Positions 29,750-37,070 of a stretch of DNA of 64,000 nucleotides are shown piece after piece; the stretch's first letter is position 1; each line of letters starts with the position of its first letter. The notes under the pieces are model-generated. The model was given only the letters and a program-made list of their open reading frames with translations, was not told where the DNA came from and ran no database searches. The stretch is taken from positions 1 to 64,000 of the IMG/VR virus record IMGVR_UViG_3300036846_001209; one strand, 5' to 3'. This stretch comes from a virus. The position numbers and the translations under genes are program-made.

Positions 29750-29970
29750 CTGGCGAGGCTCGCGATCTCTTCGTGGCGTTGGGCGATCAGCCGATCCAGC
29801 GCCGAGTTGAGTTCGGCCCAGCGGTCGACGCTCGGCTGCTGCCGACCGTGCCGGTAGCGCGAGATGGTGGCGGAGGCGATGCCCGACTCGTCGGCGAGTT
29901 CGTCATCGCGGATGCGGGCGTGACGCCGACGGTCATCGAAGTCGCGCATCTGGTCAGCAAACGGTTTCAT
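29746..29970 (-). CDS. Cro/repressor-like HTH protein, 74 aa
   Basis: Contains ELADESGIASATISRYRHGRQ, a helix-turn-helix of the lambda repressor/Cro type, followed by a C-terminal helix. It heads the minus-strand block and is divergent from promoter P3. Its likely job is to control one or both directions from the 119-bp gap. Candidate operators are the inverted repeats near the TTGACG promoters. Confidence 0.8.
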   Translation of the reverse strand: MKPFADQMRDFDDRRRHARIRDDELADESGIASATISRYRHGRQQPSVDRWAELNSALDRLIAQRHEEIASLAS

Positions 29971-30031
29971 ATGTGCATGCTGCCAGAAAGGTGAGCGACC
30001 ATCAAGAGTGACGGATGCGGCAAGTTGGTTG

Positions 30032-30061
30032 TTGACGCGACTCGGCGTCTCGCCCTAAGTT
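30032..30061 (+). promoter_or_regulatory. Sigma70-like promoter P3
   Basis: TTGACG, 18-bp spacer, TAAGTT. It is in the gap between the HTH gene and the plus-strand recombination block. The -35 box and spacer match P1 and P2. A GACGGATGCG word lies 22 bp upstream (30010). Confidence 0.55.
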
Positions 30062-30097
30062 GCAACCATCGAACACGCCAGAAGTGAGTTGCCCACC

Positions 30098-30283
30098 ATG
30101 TCCTCCCAAGACCACCGCGATCCCCAGCCGACCTACGCCGCCGCCAAGGCGCGCGTCGAGGCTGGCGACCTGTCCTTCGAAGCGATCGCGGGCATGTGCC
30201 ACGCGCACGCCCTGAAGCTGGCCGCCGACAGCGCCCATCTGGACGCCCGTTTCAACCCCGAGAACGATGTGAGGGGCCTGTGA
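30098..30283 (+). CDS. Hypothetical small protein, 61 aa
   Basis: First gene after P3. ATG preferred over an in-frame TTG nine bases earlier. Helical, His/Asp/Ala-rich (FEAIAGMCHAHALKLAADSA). GTGA overlap with the next gene. Confidence 0.6.
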   Translation: MSSQDHRDPQPTYAAAKARVEAGDLSFEAIAGMCHAHALKLAADSAHLDARFNPENDVRGL

Positions 30284-30750
30284 GCCGCACCGAGAATCGT
30301 CTGTCCGAAGAGCGGATGCTGGAGCGCCTGCGGGCGGGCGAGACGGGCTTCGGCCACCGCCCGCTGCCGGACTACGCTGCCGCCGTCATCGCCAAGGTCG
30401 AGGCCCTGATGGGTCCGAAGAAAGAGCCGCCCATGCCCCTGAGCCGCCGCTACACCTACACCTGCAACATGGAGTGGGAAGACCACAACGAGACGGTCAC
30501 CGCCGTGCTGGACGACATCGTCGTCACCTACGGCGTCGAGTGGGCGGAGGCCGCGCCCGGCCCGGTCGACTCCACCGTCGTCGACATCGAGATCGTCTCG
30601 ATCGACGGCAAGCCGTGGGCCGACGTCGACGGCGGCTACGGCGGCAAGGCCGATCTCCTCGACACCATCGTGAACCGTCTGGAGATGGATCACGAAGAGC
30701 GGATGATCGAAGCGGCCACCGAAGTGGAGGCCGACGATGGCGACCGATGA
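30280..30750 (+). CDS. Hypothetical protein, 156 aa
   Basis: GTG start. An N-terminal helical region (SEERMLERLRAGETGFGH) precedes a beta-rich acidic part (YTYTCNMEWEDHNETV, VDSTVVDIEIVSIDG). An internal ATG at MPLSRRYTYTC could make a shorter form. Unrecognised. Confidence 0.65.
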   Translation: MSRTENRLSEERMLERLRAGETGFGHRPLPDYAAAVIAKVEALMGPKKEPPMPLSRRYTYTCNMEWEDHNETVTAVLDDIVVTYGVEWAEAAPGPVDSTVVDIEIVSIDGKPWADVDGGYGGKADLLDTIVNRLEMDHEERMIEAATEVEADDGDR

Positions 30751-31003
30751 CACCCGTCCCCGCAAACTGCTGCAGGCCGCCGCCGCTGGCGGCCAGTGGG
30801 GCATCGTCTACAAGAACGCCAAGCGCGACGAGGACGACCTCTGCATGGGGTCGAAGCTGGTGGACGGCTGGGAGGCTATCGCCGCCCAGATCGTCGCCGT
30901 GCCAGACATGCTGGCCGCCCTGCGCGAGGTCGAGAAGGACAGCGACGACTCGAATCTGAGGCGCCTCGCCAGAGCCGCTCTCAGGAAGGCGGGGGCGCTC
31001 TGA
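30737..31003 (+). CDS. Hypothetical protein, 88 aa
   Basis: Small charged protein with VYKNAKRDEDDLCMGSKLVD and a helical C-terminus. Overlaps its upstream gene by 14 bases and shares TGATG with the next. No family. Confidence 0.65.
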   Translation: MATDDTRPRKLLQAAAAGGQWGIVYKNAKRDEDDLCMGSKLVDGWEAIAAQIVAVPDMLAALREVEKDSDDSNLRRLARAALRKAGAL

Positions 31004-31296
31004 TGGCGCACGCCGTCCAGCACCCGACCTATGGTGCGCCGCTTCCGACGGGGAGGATCACGCTGACCAACGGCGTGGTCTTCCGCCCGTACAAGGCGGC
31101 GCCGCGCCTCACCGTGCGGTGCAGCGACGACCACCGCATCACCATCATCCCGCAGGCGCTGGGCTGGCTGGCGTTCATCGACCAGCGCCCGGTGATCGAC
31201 GGCAAGACCGGCGAGCGGCTGCGCTTTTCCAGCCGCGAGGAGGCCGAGCGCACCACTGCGTCGCTCGCCAAGCAACCGAGGACACCCACGCCATGA
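31003..31296 (+). CDS. Hypothetical protein, 97 aa
   Basis: Beta-rich protein (GRITLTNGVVFRPYKAAPRL, DDHRITIIPQALGWLAFI). Ends SLAKQPRTPTP. ATGA overlap with the next gene. Unrecognised. Confidence 0.65.
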   Translation: MAHAVQHPTYGAPLPTGRITLTNGVVFRPYKAAPRLTVRCSDDHRITIIPQALGWLAFIDQRPVIDGKTGERLRFSSREEAERTTASLAKQPRTPTP

Positions 31297-31541
31297 CCGC
31301 CCGGGGGGGCAATCTTCTGATGGTCGTCAGCGGCCCGCTGCTGATCGACGATGACGTCGTCGCCTGCGAGAGCGTCGACGGCGCGCGCGCCATGCTGGTC
31401 GAGGAACTGGCGGTCACCGCGCAGGCGACCGACACTTGGGGCGACGCCTACGAGCTCGCCGTCGCCGAGGCGCGCGAAGCGCAGCCGCCGACCACCATCC
31501 ACCTGGGCGGCTTCGCCCATATCCTCACCTGGGAGCACTGA
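31293..31541 (+). CDS. Hypothetical protein, 82 aa
   Basis: Two hydrophobic strands at the start (NLLMVVSGPLLIDDDVVA) followed by an acidic helix. ATGA start. No recognised domain. Confidence 0.65.
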   Translation: MTARGGNLLMVVSGPLLIDDDVVACESVDGARAMLVEELAVTAQATDTWGDAYELAVAEAREAQPPTTIHLGGFAHILTWEH

Positions 31542-31542
31542 C

Positions 31543-31707
31543 ATGCCCGGCGCGATGACCGGCCCCTGGTGGGCGCCCAGCGACTACGAGGAGCGGCTGT
31601 CGATGACCGAGGCGCAGGAGCGCGCCCTGGAGGCAGCTGAGCTTGAGGAACGCTGCGACGCGCACGAGCGCGACTTCGACCCCGATCTGGATTGGGACGA
31701 TGGCTGA
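31543..31707 (+). CDS. Hypothetical acidic protein, 54 aa
   Basis: Highly acidic (AAELEERCDAHERDFDPD and an aspartate-rich end) with a PWWAPSDYEERL opening. It could mimic DNA, as short acidic phage proteins sometimes do, but there is no specific evidence. Overlaps the next gene by 8 bases. Confidence 0.55.
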   Translation: MPGAMTGPWWAPSDYEERLSMTEAQERALEAAELEERCDAHERDFDPDLDWDDG

Positions 31708-31936
31708 GCGCTTCACCGCCATCCGCGGCGAGGTCTGGGACCAGACCACGATGCCCGCCCGCAAGCTCGACCTCGAGGACGCGCGCATCATGGTCAACAT
31801 CTGGCGGCGCGAGGCCGAGGCCTGCCGTCAGGCCGGCGCCCGCGATCACGAACGTACCTGGTCGGATCCGGCGACGACGCTCACCAACGCCATCGAGGCC
31901 GCGGTGGTGCAGCGCAAGATGATGGGCTGGGCATGA
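31700..31936 (+). CDS. Hypothetical protein, 78 aa
   Basis: Mixed protein (FTAIRGEVWDQTTMPARKL, then helix MVNIWRREAEACRQAGARD). ATG chosen from position within the previous stop region. ATGA overlap with the next small membrane gene. Confidence 0.6.
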   Translation: MAERFTAIRGEVWDQTTMPARKLDLEDARIMVNIWRREAEACRQAGARDHERTWSDPATTLTNAIEAAVVQRKMMGWA

Positions 31937-32043
31937 TGCCGCCTCGCCGCGACTCCTCCTGGCTGGTGATCGTCCTCCTGCTGGCGACCGCCGCCGTCCT
32001 TTTCACCGGCCTCCTAGCCACAATGCTGAGACACACGCCATGA
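31933..32043 (+). CDS. Very small membrane protein, 36 aa
   Basis: Two consecutive ATG codons, then a basic N-terminus and one hydrophobic span (WLVIVLLLATAAVLFTGLLA). Both ends overlap neighbours by ATGA. The span and the exact coupling make it credible despite its size. Confidence 0.55.
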   Translation: MMPPRRDSSWLVIVLLLATAAVLFTGLLATMLRHTP

Positions 32044-32213
32044 CCCGACTATCCTACGACGCGAAGGGCGCCATCGAAGCGGCCGCGCGCGTCATCGAAG
32101 ACAAACTGGCCGTCGACAAGCCGAAGGCTCGACAGGTCGCCCAGGCGGCGCTGGAGGCGGCGCTGCCGCACCTGATCAACCTCGCCGCTCCCCACCGCAT
32201 GGAGAAGCACTAG
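32040..32213 (+). CDS. Small helical protein, 57 aa
   Basis: Ala/Lys-rich helices (AIEAAARVIEDKLAVDKPKA), ending MEKH. Its last bases with the following ATG form the left copy of an 18-bp direct repeat. The next gene ends with the same MEKH residues. Confidence 0.6.
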   Translation: MTRLSYDAKGAIEAAARVIEDKLAVDKPKARQVAQAALEAALPHLINLAAPHRMEKH

Positions 32214-32216
32214 ATG
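32199..32216 (+). repeat. 18-bp direct repeat, left copy
   Basis: ATGGAGAAGCACTAGATG: covers MEKH-stop of one gene and the ATG of the next. Identical to 32478-32495, exactly 279 bases on. Confidence 0.9.
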
Positions 32217-32492
32217 ACCGTCGAGGTTGACGAAGCAGAAGTATGGCGCGGCGCCCAAGCCGTCATCTATCTGCTGACCGAGCGTTCGAAGAAGTCGAAG
32301 ACCCCAGGAACCGCAGAGTCTTTCGTCGCAAGCTGCGTCGCCATCCTCTGTGCAGCACTCGCGCTGGTGGTCCGCACCTTCATGGACGACGAACACCTGA
32401 GCGAGGGGTTCGAACTGGCGCACGCCCAACTCGATGACATGGCCGAGTACATGATCGCTCGCCGCCCCTACACGCCTATGGAGAAGCACTAG
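32214..32492 (+). CDS. Hypothetical protein bracketed by direct repeats, 92 aa
   Basis: Charged helical protein with a hydrophobic middle (FVASCVAILCAALALVVRTF) that may be a membrane span or buried helix, and a MAEYMIARRPYTPMEKH end. The coding length, 279 nt, equals the spacing of the flanking 18-bp repeats, so the gene reads as an added cassette. Function unknown. Confidence 0.65.
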   Translation: MTVEVDEAEVWRGAQAVIYLLTERSKKSKTPGTAESFVASCVAILCAALALVVRTFMDDEHLSEGFELAHAQLDDMAEYMIARRPYTPMEKH

Positions 32493-32495
32493 ATG
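32478..32495 (+). repeat. 18-bp direct repeat, right copy
   Basis: Same 18 bases as at 32199-32216. Recombination between copies would remove the intervening gene cleanly and leave an intact MEKH-stop-ATG junction. Confidence 0.9.
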
Positions 32496-33380
32496 CGCGC
32501 GTTCGCATGGAACGGCGAGAAGATCGCCAAGCCGGGCGCCTATGTCGGCCTGCCGATCGACGTCTACCACGGCGATCCGGTGGTCGGGCGCTTCGTCACC
32601 GCCGGGTCGCTGAGCCGCGCCTCGAGGTCGCTGGCGCACTTCTGGGCCTACTGCCAGTGGAACCCGCAGCACGAGCCGCCCGACATCGACGTCGACGCGC
32701 TGCGCTTCGGCAAGGCCGCGCACCTGCTGGCCTTCGAGCCGGAACTCTTTGATCGCCAGTTTGCGGTCTGCCCCTACGGCGACGACTACCGCCCGAGGGA
32801 CGCCAAGCAGTGGAAGGCCGAACTCAGCCCCACCCTCATGCCGCTGCGCCCGCGCGAGCACATCACGCTGCTGCGGATGAGCGACGCGCTTCGCAAGGAT
32901 CCCGAGGCGCGGGCGCTGTTCGCGCACGGCCTGCCCGAGATGAGCTTCGTCGCCAAGGACGAGGCGACGGGGATCTGGATGCTGACCCGGCCGGACTTCA
33001 CGCCGGCCAGCGCCGGGCGCGGCCTCGCCGACTACAAGACGAGCGCTGACGGCGCCTGGGAAGCCTTCGGGCGGGCGGCGTTCAGCTACGACTACGACCT
33101 TCAGGTCGGGCTGGCGCTTGACGTAGTCGCCGCATCGACAGGAGAGATGCGTCCGACTATGTGGTTCGTTGTGCAAGAAAAGGAGCCGCCCTTCTGCGTC
33201 AGCATCCACCGCTGGGAAGCCGATCAGATCCTCTACGGCAGGCGCCGCGTGCGCGAGCTCCTCGACCGGATCGCCTTCGCGATCGAGAGCGGCGAGTGGC
33301 CCGGCTACGGCGCGGCGCAGTCGCTGCACACTCCGTTCTACGTTCGCCGCAAGATCGAAGAGCAGGAGCAGGCAGTATGA
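32493..33380 (+). CDS. PD-(D/E)XK exonuclease (exodeoxyribonuclease VIII-like), 295 aa
   Basis: Signature order of the RecE/exoVIII-like nuclease family: SRASRSLAHFWAY near 40, RFGKAAHLLAFEPE around 72-85, LTRPDFTP with metal-binding Asp, LADYKTS with catalytic Asp and Lys, and YDYDLQVGLALD with the QxxxY-like helix. It should degrade one strand at DNA ends so that the annealing protein can act. It is two genes ahead of the RecT homologue, the usual pair. Confidence 0.88.
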   Translation: MRAFAWNGEKIAKPGAYVGLPIDVYHGDPVVGRFVTAGSLSRASRSLAHFWAYCQWNPQHEPPDIDVDALRFGKAAHLLAFEPELFDRQFAVCPYGDDYRPRDAKQWKAELSPTLMPLRPREHITLLRMSDALRKDPEARALFAHGLPEMSFVAKDEATGIWMLTRPDFTPASAGRGLADYKTSADGAWEAFGRAAFSYDYDLQVGLALDVVAASTGEMRPTMWFVVQEKEPPFCVSIHRWEADQILYGRRRVRELLDRIAFAIESGEWPGYGAAQSLHTPFYVRRKIEEQEQAV

Positions 33381-33601
33381 AAACGCTCTTCAACTTGGTG
33401 GTCGCCGGTATCTTCGGCCTCATCATGGTCGCGCTGACCGGCGCGACTGGCGGCCTCGCTCTCGTCGTCTTCCTGTTCTTCGCGTGGAAGATCAGCGTGG
33501 GCGCGGCGAACGACGAAGCCGAGGCCGAAGCCGCGCGCGTCCAGGCCCAGAAAGACGAACTCCTCGAAACCCTCCTCAGAAAGCACCAGCACGATGTCTG
33601 A
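33377..33601 (+). CDS. Small membrane protein between exonuclease and RecT, 74 aa
   Basis: Two hydrophobic stretches (NLVVAGIFGLIMVALTG, GLALVVFLFFAWKIS) followed by a charged coiled-coil tail (EAEAEAARVQAQKDELLETL). It could be a membrane-anchored cofactor or an unrelated moron; its location inside a recombination pair is unusual. ATGA start. Confidence 0.6.
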   Translation: MKTLFNLVVAGIFGLIMVALTGATGGLALVVFLFFAWKISVGAANDEAEAEAARVQAQKDELLETLLRKHQHDV

Positions 33602-34694
33602 CACCGCCCAGCCCGACGCCAAGCCGCAGCTACCCGCCAAGGCGCCGCCGCCCGAGTTCAGGACCGGCGGCAAGCTCGCCGCGCTGATCCCGCAGTCGAT
33701 CGAAGAGGCGTGGCGGCTCGCCCAGTACCTCGCCGAGTCCGACCTGGCGCCGCGCGACATGAAGAAGCCCGCGCAGATCATCGTGGCGATCATGGCGGGC
33801 GCCGAGGTCGGGCTGCCGCCGATCCAGGCGATCCAGTCGATCGCGGTGATCAACGGTCGGCCCACCATCTGGGGCGACGGCCTGCTGGCGGTCGTCCTGG
33901 CCCGCAAGGTCAAGGTCGAAGAGTGGATGGAGGGCGAAGGCGACGAGCGCGTCGCCTACTGCGAGGTCACCCGCCCCGACACCGGGCAGGTGGTGGTGCG
34001 CTCCTTCAGCGTCGCGGACGCCAAGGAGGCCAAGCTCTGGATGAAGAAGGGCCAGCAGGGCCAGGACACGCCGTGGGTGACCTACCCGCGCCGCATGCTG
34101 CAGATGCGCGCCAGATCCTGGGCGATCCGCGACAACTGCGCCGACATCCTGCGCGGCATCCAAGTGCGCGAGGAGGTCGTCGACTACGACACGGGCGCCA
34201 CGGTGACCAACCCGGATGAGCGGGCGCCGTCACCCGTCTCGACCTTCCTGGCGACCGACGTGGCGACCGGCGCGGACGCCACCATCGACATCGTCGACGC
34301 CTCCTACGAGGAGCCGGGCGGTGGCGAGGTCCCGGCCGCAACCGAATCCGAAAACCAGCCCGAATCGGCAACCAAACCCGAACCCGAGGCCGAATCGCCA
34401 ACTGAGGCCGCCGAATCACCAAGTGAGGCCCCTGCATCGCCAAGTGAGCCAGAGGTGGTCGAGGTGAAGGCGCAGCCGTCGGGGCTGGCGCCGACGGCGC
34501 GCTGGATCGCCCAGGTCCGCGAGGCGTTCGAAGCGACCAAGACCAAGCCCGAGATGAAGGCGCTGGAGGCGCGCTGGAAGAGCCGGGCGAACATCGACTC
34601 GCTGGAGCAACTGCGCGCCCAGGATCCGCGGCTCGCCGAGTCGCTGGAGCGCGACTACGAGGCGCTCGAGCAGCAGATCCGCGGCGGCAAGTGA
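33594..34694 (+). CDS. recT: RecT-family single-strand annealing protein, 366 aa
   Basis: The N-terminal two-thirds match RecT: IEEAWRLAQYLAESDLAP, AQIIVAIMAGAEVGLPPIQAIQSIAVINGRP region, and SWAIRDNCADILRGI. The protein anneals complementary single strands at ends made by the exonuclease. A Pro/Glu/Ser-rich spacer (about 240-300) with repeating EPE and SPSEAP words leads to a charged C-terminal part. Overlaps the membrane gene by 8 bases. Confidence 0.9.
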   Translation: MSDTAQPDAKPQLPAKAPPPEFRTGGKLAALIPQSIEEAWRLAQYLAESDLAPRDMKKPAQIIVAIMAGAEVGLPPIQAIQSIAVINGRPTIWGDGLLAVVLARKVKVEEWMEGEGDERVAYCEVTRPDTGQVVVRSFSVADAKEAKLWMKKGQQGQDTPWVTYPRRMLQMRARSWAIRDNCADILRGIQVREEVVDYDTGATVTNPDERAPSPVSTFLATDVATGADATIDIVDASYEEPGGGEVPAATESENQPESATKPEPEAESPTEAAESPSEAPASPSEPEVVEVKAQPSGLAPTARWIAQVREAFEATKTKPEMKALEARWKSRANIDSLEQLRAQDPRLAESLERDYEALEQQIRGGK

Positions 34695-35167
34695 TGGTCG
34701 CCTTCCGTCAGCTGGGCCGCGACGACGAGGTGTTCTCGTGGATGGACCGCCACGGCGTCCTCACCCACATCGCCTCGACGCGGCTGCGCGTCTACCTCGC
34801 CGGCGCGGATTGGCCGGTGAGCGACGTCGCGCTGCGCCCCGAGTTCGTGCTGGCCGTCGCCTCGCAGAACGGCCTCGAGGAGCAGCACCTCGACGCCTAC
34901 CCGCTCACCAAACTGAACGAGCCAGCGATCATGCTCGACCGCGGCGACGGCACCCACACGGTTGCCGATGGTTCCCACCGCCTGGTCAAGCGCGCGCTGC
35001 TGGGGATGCCCAACGTGCCGACCTACCTCGTTCCCGAGGCGGTCTGGCGGCGCTTCGCGATCCCCGACATGCCCGAGCATGTGCTGGGCTGGCGCGAGTG
35101 GCTCGCCACCGCCAACCCCGACGCCGGGCGCTTCCACGATGTCCCACCACCAGGGAGAGCCGGATGA
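34694..35167 (+). CDS. ParB/sulfiredoxin-fold-like protein, 157 aa
   Basis: Contains MLDRGDGTHTVADGSHRLVKRALLG, close to the DGxHR-(x)-A...G motif of ParB-like nucleotide-binding domains, then VPTYLVPEAVWRRF. In ParB relatives this motif handles CTP; phage proteins of this fold have nuclease or other roles. ATG shares a base with the RecT stop; GTG is just upstream. Family call is by eye. Confidence 0.6.
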   Translation: MVAFRQLGRDDEVFSWMDRHGVLTHIASTRLRVYLAGADWPVSDVALRPEFVLAVASQNGLEEQHLDAYPLTKLNEPAIMLDRGDGTHTVADGSHRLVKRALLGMPNVPTYLVPEAVWRRFAIPDMPEHVLGWREWLATANPDAGRFHDVPPPGRAG

Positions 35168-35628
35168 GGAAGATCCCGCCCGCCGACCAGATCGAGATCG
35201 TGCATGCCGAGGACCCGCCGCCTTTGCCGCGGGGGCCGCTGCCGGACGAGACGCCGCTCAGCGAGCTCTACCTCACCGGCCGCCCGCGCAGCGTCCTGAA
35301 GGCCTATCGCCGGTTTGAACGTCAGGCGAGCGGCGCTATTGGCGACGATTGGGGCATGCCGGTGATCCTGGCGACGGTCGGCGATCTCAGGCGCGAGAGC
35401 GACTACTCGCTGCTGGCCCAGCAGAACTGCGGTCGCAAGTCCCTGAAGGAGCTCCGCGAGGCCTGCGGCGATGCGTTCCCGCACGACCGGAAACTCTATC
35501 CCCAGACGCTGACCGAGGCGCTCGGCAAGGACAAGGCCGAGATCGTCATCGCCATGCGGTCGGTGGCGGGCAACCTCTACCGGCTCGCCAACCTGATCGA
35601 GCAGGCCGGGCGGAGGGGGTCGCTATGA
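35164..35628 (+). CDS. RNA polymerase alpha-CTD-like protein, 154 aa
   Basis: Residues about 30-105 contain LSELYLTGRPRSVLKAYRRF, then ATVGDLRRESDYSLLAQQNCGRKSLKELREACG. The second half matches the helix-hairpin-helix signature of alpha-CTD (TxGDL...L...nfGrKSLxEl). The alpha-CTD contacts UP-element DNA and activators, so a phage copy could redirect host polymerase. The rest is a Pro-rich N-terminus and helical C-terminus. It lies in the recombination block. Confidence 0.65.
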   Translation: MRKIPPADQIEIVHAEDPPPLPRGPLPDETPLSELYLTGRPRSVLKAYRRFERQASGAIGDDWGMPVILATVGDLRRESDYSLLAQQNCGRKSLKELREACGDAFPHDRKLYPQTLTEALGKDKAEIVIAMRSVAGNLYRLANLIEQAGRRGSL

Positions 35629-35738
35629 TCCTGATCGGCAAGAAGGACGGCTCGCGCTGGTATCTGTGCCCGTGGAGCGGGCGCTGCATCAAACTGCCCG
35701 GAGCGAGTGCGCCGGCCCAACCCCGAGGAGAGAAGTAG
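35625..35738 (+). CDS. Very small protein, 37 aa
   Basis: ATGA start overlap. Opens MILIGKKDGSRWYLCPWSGRC: two close cysteines and aromatic residues, maybe a small zinc hook. Basic tail. Real by overlap on both ends (TAGTG with the next gene). Confidence 0.55.
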   Translation: MILIGKKDGSRWYLCPWSGRCIKLPGASAPAQPRGEK

Positions 35739-36088
35739 TGGCCGAGATCAAGACCGCCGAGGACGTCGTGAAAAGCCTCGACGCCCACCGCGACCGACAG
35801 CGTCGGGAGCAGAAGCAGCACGACGCCGCCTACGAGGCCGAGCGCGACCGGCTGGAGGCCTACGAGGACTTGCGCGACGAGGTGATGAGCCTCGTGAAGA
35901 ACTCGCAGCTTAGCTACGAGGACATCCACGGTCGCTGCGGGCCGCATCCATCGACGCTGGCGAAGTGGGCCGAGCAGCAGACCAAGTTTCCACGGCTGGG
36001 CAAGTTGCAGTCGACGGCGCGGATCTGCGGCTACGACATCGGCGTCATCGAAGGGCGCCGCGGCGTCTCCAAGGTGGCGGCCGAGTGA
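35738..36088 (+). CDS. HTH protein with N-terminal coiled coil, 116 aa
   Basis: N-terminal half is a charged coiled coil (SLDAHRDRQRREQKQHDAAY); the second half has LSYEDIHGRCGPHPSTLAKWAEQQ, a helix-turn-helix. Likely a regulator. GTG start shares TAGTG with the previous stop; TGATG with the next. Confidence 0.65.
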   Translation: MAEIKTAEDVVKSLDAHRDRQRREQKQHDAAYEAERDRLEAYEDLRDEVMSLVKNSQLSYEDIHGRCGPHPSTLAKWAEQQTKFPRLGKLQSTARICGYDIGVIEGRRGVSKVAAE

Positions 36089-36414
36089 TGCTGCCGATGA
36101 AGCCAGCGACGATGGAAGCGGCCGCCGAGGCCTACCGCAAGCAGGCGCGCTTCAACTATGTCTGCCGGGCGATCGTCGCCGAGGAGATGCAGACCGCCCG
36201 CCGGGCGCTGCATGAGGCCGAGCGCGACCCCTACAACCTGTTCGAGATCGTCGACTATGTCGCCACCAGCATCGCCATCCGGGTGCTGCAGACGGTCTAC
36301 GAGAACGACCGCGAGATCGCCGACTTGCATACCCAAATCGAGCGGCTGACCGCGATCGTCACCGAGGGCAGCTACCTCCTGCGGCCGCCGACGATCATCG
36401 TCCCGAAGCCATGA
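36088..36414 (+). CDS. Hypothetical helical protein, 108 aa
   Basis: Almost all helix (MEAAAEAYRKQARFNYVC, AEEMQTARRALHEAERDP, TQIERLTAIVT). Possibly a coiled-coil partner. ATGA overlap with the next gene. Unrecognised. Confidence 0.65.
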   Translation: MLPMKPATMEAAAEAYRKQARFNYVCRAIVAEEMQTARRALHEAERDPYNLFEIVDYVATSIAIRVLQTVYENDREIADLHTQIERLTAIVTEGSYLLRPPTIIVPKP

Positions 36415-36713
36415 CCGAGCCGCCAACCCACCTCGCAATCTGCAGCCGCACCGGCGGACCGCTGACGTGGCGCTGCCTGGGCGAGCGGCGCGAGGGCGGT
36501 GTCTGGTCGGTGGTGTGCCCCAACTGCAGCCCGCTCGACTGGATCAAGAGGAGAGAACATGCCCAAGCCGAAGCCCTTCCCACCCCCGCTGCCCGAGGGC
36601 GTCGCCGAGATCACCACCGTGTTCGAAGTGCGCGTGCGCGGCGACATGGACGGCGAGCGGCGGACGCGGTGGACGAATCACCTGCTGACGATGGTGAGCG
36701 AGGCGGGCCTTGA
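36411..36713 (+). CDS. Hypothetical cysteine-containing protein with doubtful tail, 100 aa
   Basis: The first about 47 residues are protein-like with CSRTGG, WRCLG and VVCPNCSPLDW, perhaps a small zinc ribbon. From about residue 50 the frame overlaps the following gene by 155 bases and becomes Arg/Ala/Pro-rich, which suggests a lost stop or a frameshift rather than a conserved tail. Confidence 0.5.
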   Translation: MTEPPTHLAICSRTGGPLTWRCLGERREGGVWSVVCPNCSPLDWIKRREHAQAEALPTPAARGRRRDHHRVRSARARRHGRRAADAVDESPADDGERGGP

Positions 36714-36762
36714 GGGCCTCGTCATCGGCTACCAAGAGGTGAACGGCGAGGAGATGCCATGA
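36559..36762 (+). CDS. Hypothetical protein, 67 aa
   Basis: A strong AAGAGGAGAG site 5-6 bases before the ATG marks the start inside the previous frame. Beta/alpha protein (EITTVFEVRVRGDMDGE, LLTMVSEAGLEGLVIGYQ). No family. Confidence 0.65.
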   Translation: MPKPKPFPPPLPEGVAEITTVFEVRVRGDMDGERRTRWTNHLLTMVSEAGLEGLVIGYQEVNGEEMP

Positions 36763-37070
36763 AGGCCGCCGAGCGCCGCCGCCGCCTCGAGGCGAAGATC
36801 GCCGAGGAGCACACCACGCCGCGGTCGGCCTGGTACTGGATGTCGTTCGTGGATCCCGACCGCCCGGCGGGCGACCGCTTTCTGGGCGTCGCGATCGTGT
36901 GGGCCGACGGGCCAGTGACGGCGGTGTCGAAGACCCACGAGCTCGACATCAACCCAGGCGGCGAGGTCGCCATCGTGCGCCTGCCCGAGGCCCCGCCGCT
37001 TGGCTACACCGACCGGCTGCTCGACACCGCGGCCGCACGTATCGCTGGAGGCTATCCCCGTGCATCGTGA
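36759..37070 (+). CDS. Hypothetical protein, 103 aa
   Basis: N-terminal basic helix (AAERRRRLEAKIAEEH), then a beta-rich domain (WYWMSFVDPD, FLGVAIVWADGPVTAVSKTH). ATGA start. I recall similar WYWxSF...FLGVAIV proteins in other phages, of unknown role. Confidence 0.65.
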   Translation: MKAAERRRRLEAKIAEEHTTPRSAWYWMSFVDPDRPAGDRFLGVAIVWADGPVTAVSKTHELDINPGGEVAIVRLPEAPPLGYTDRLLDTAAARIAGGYPRAS

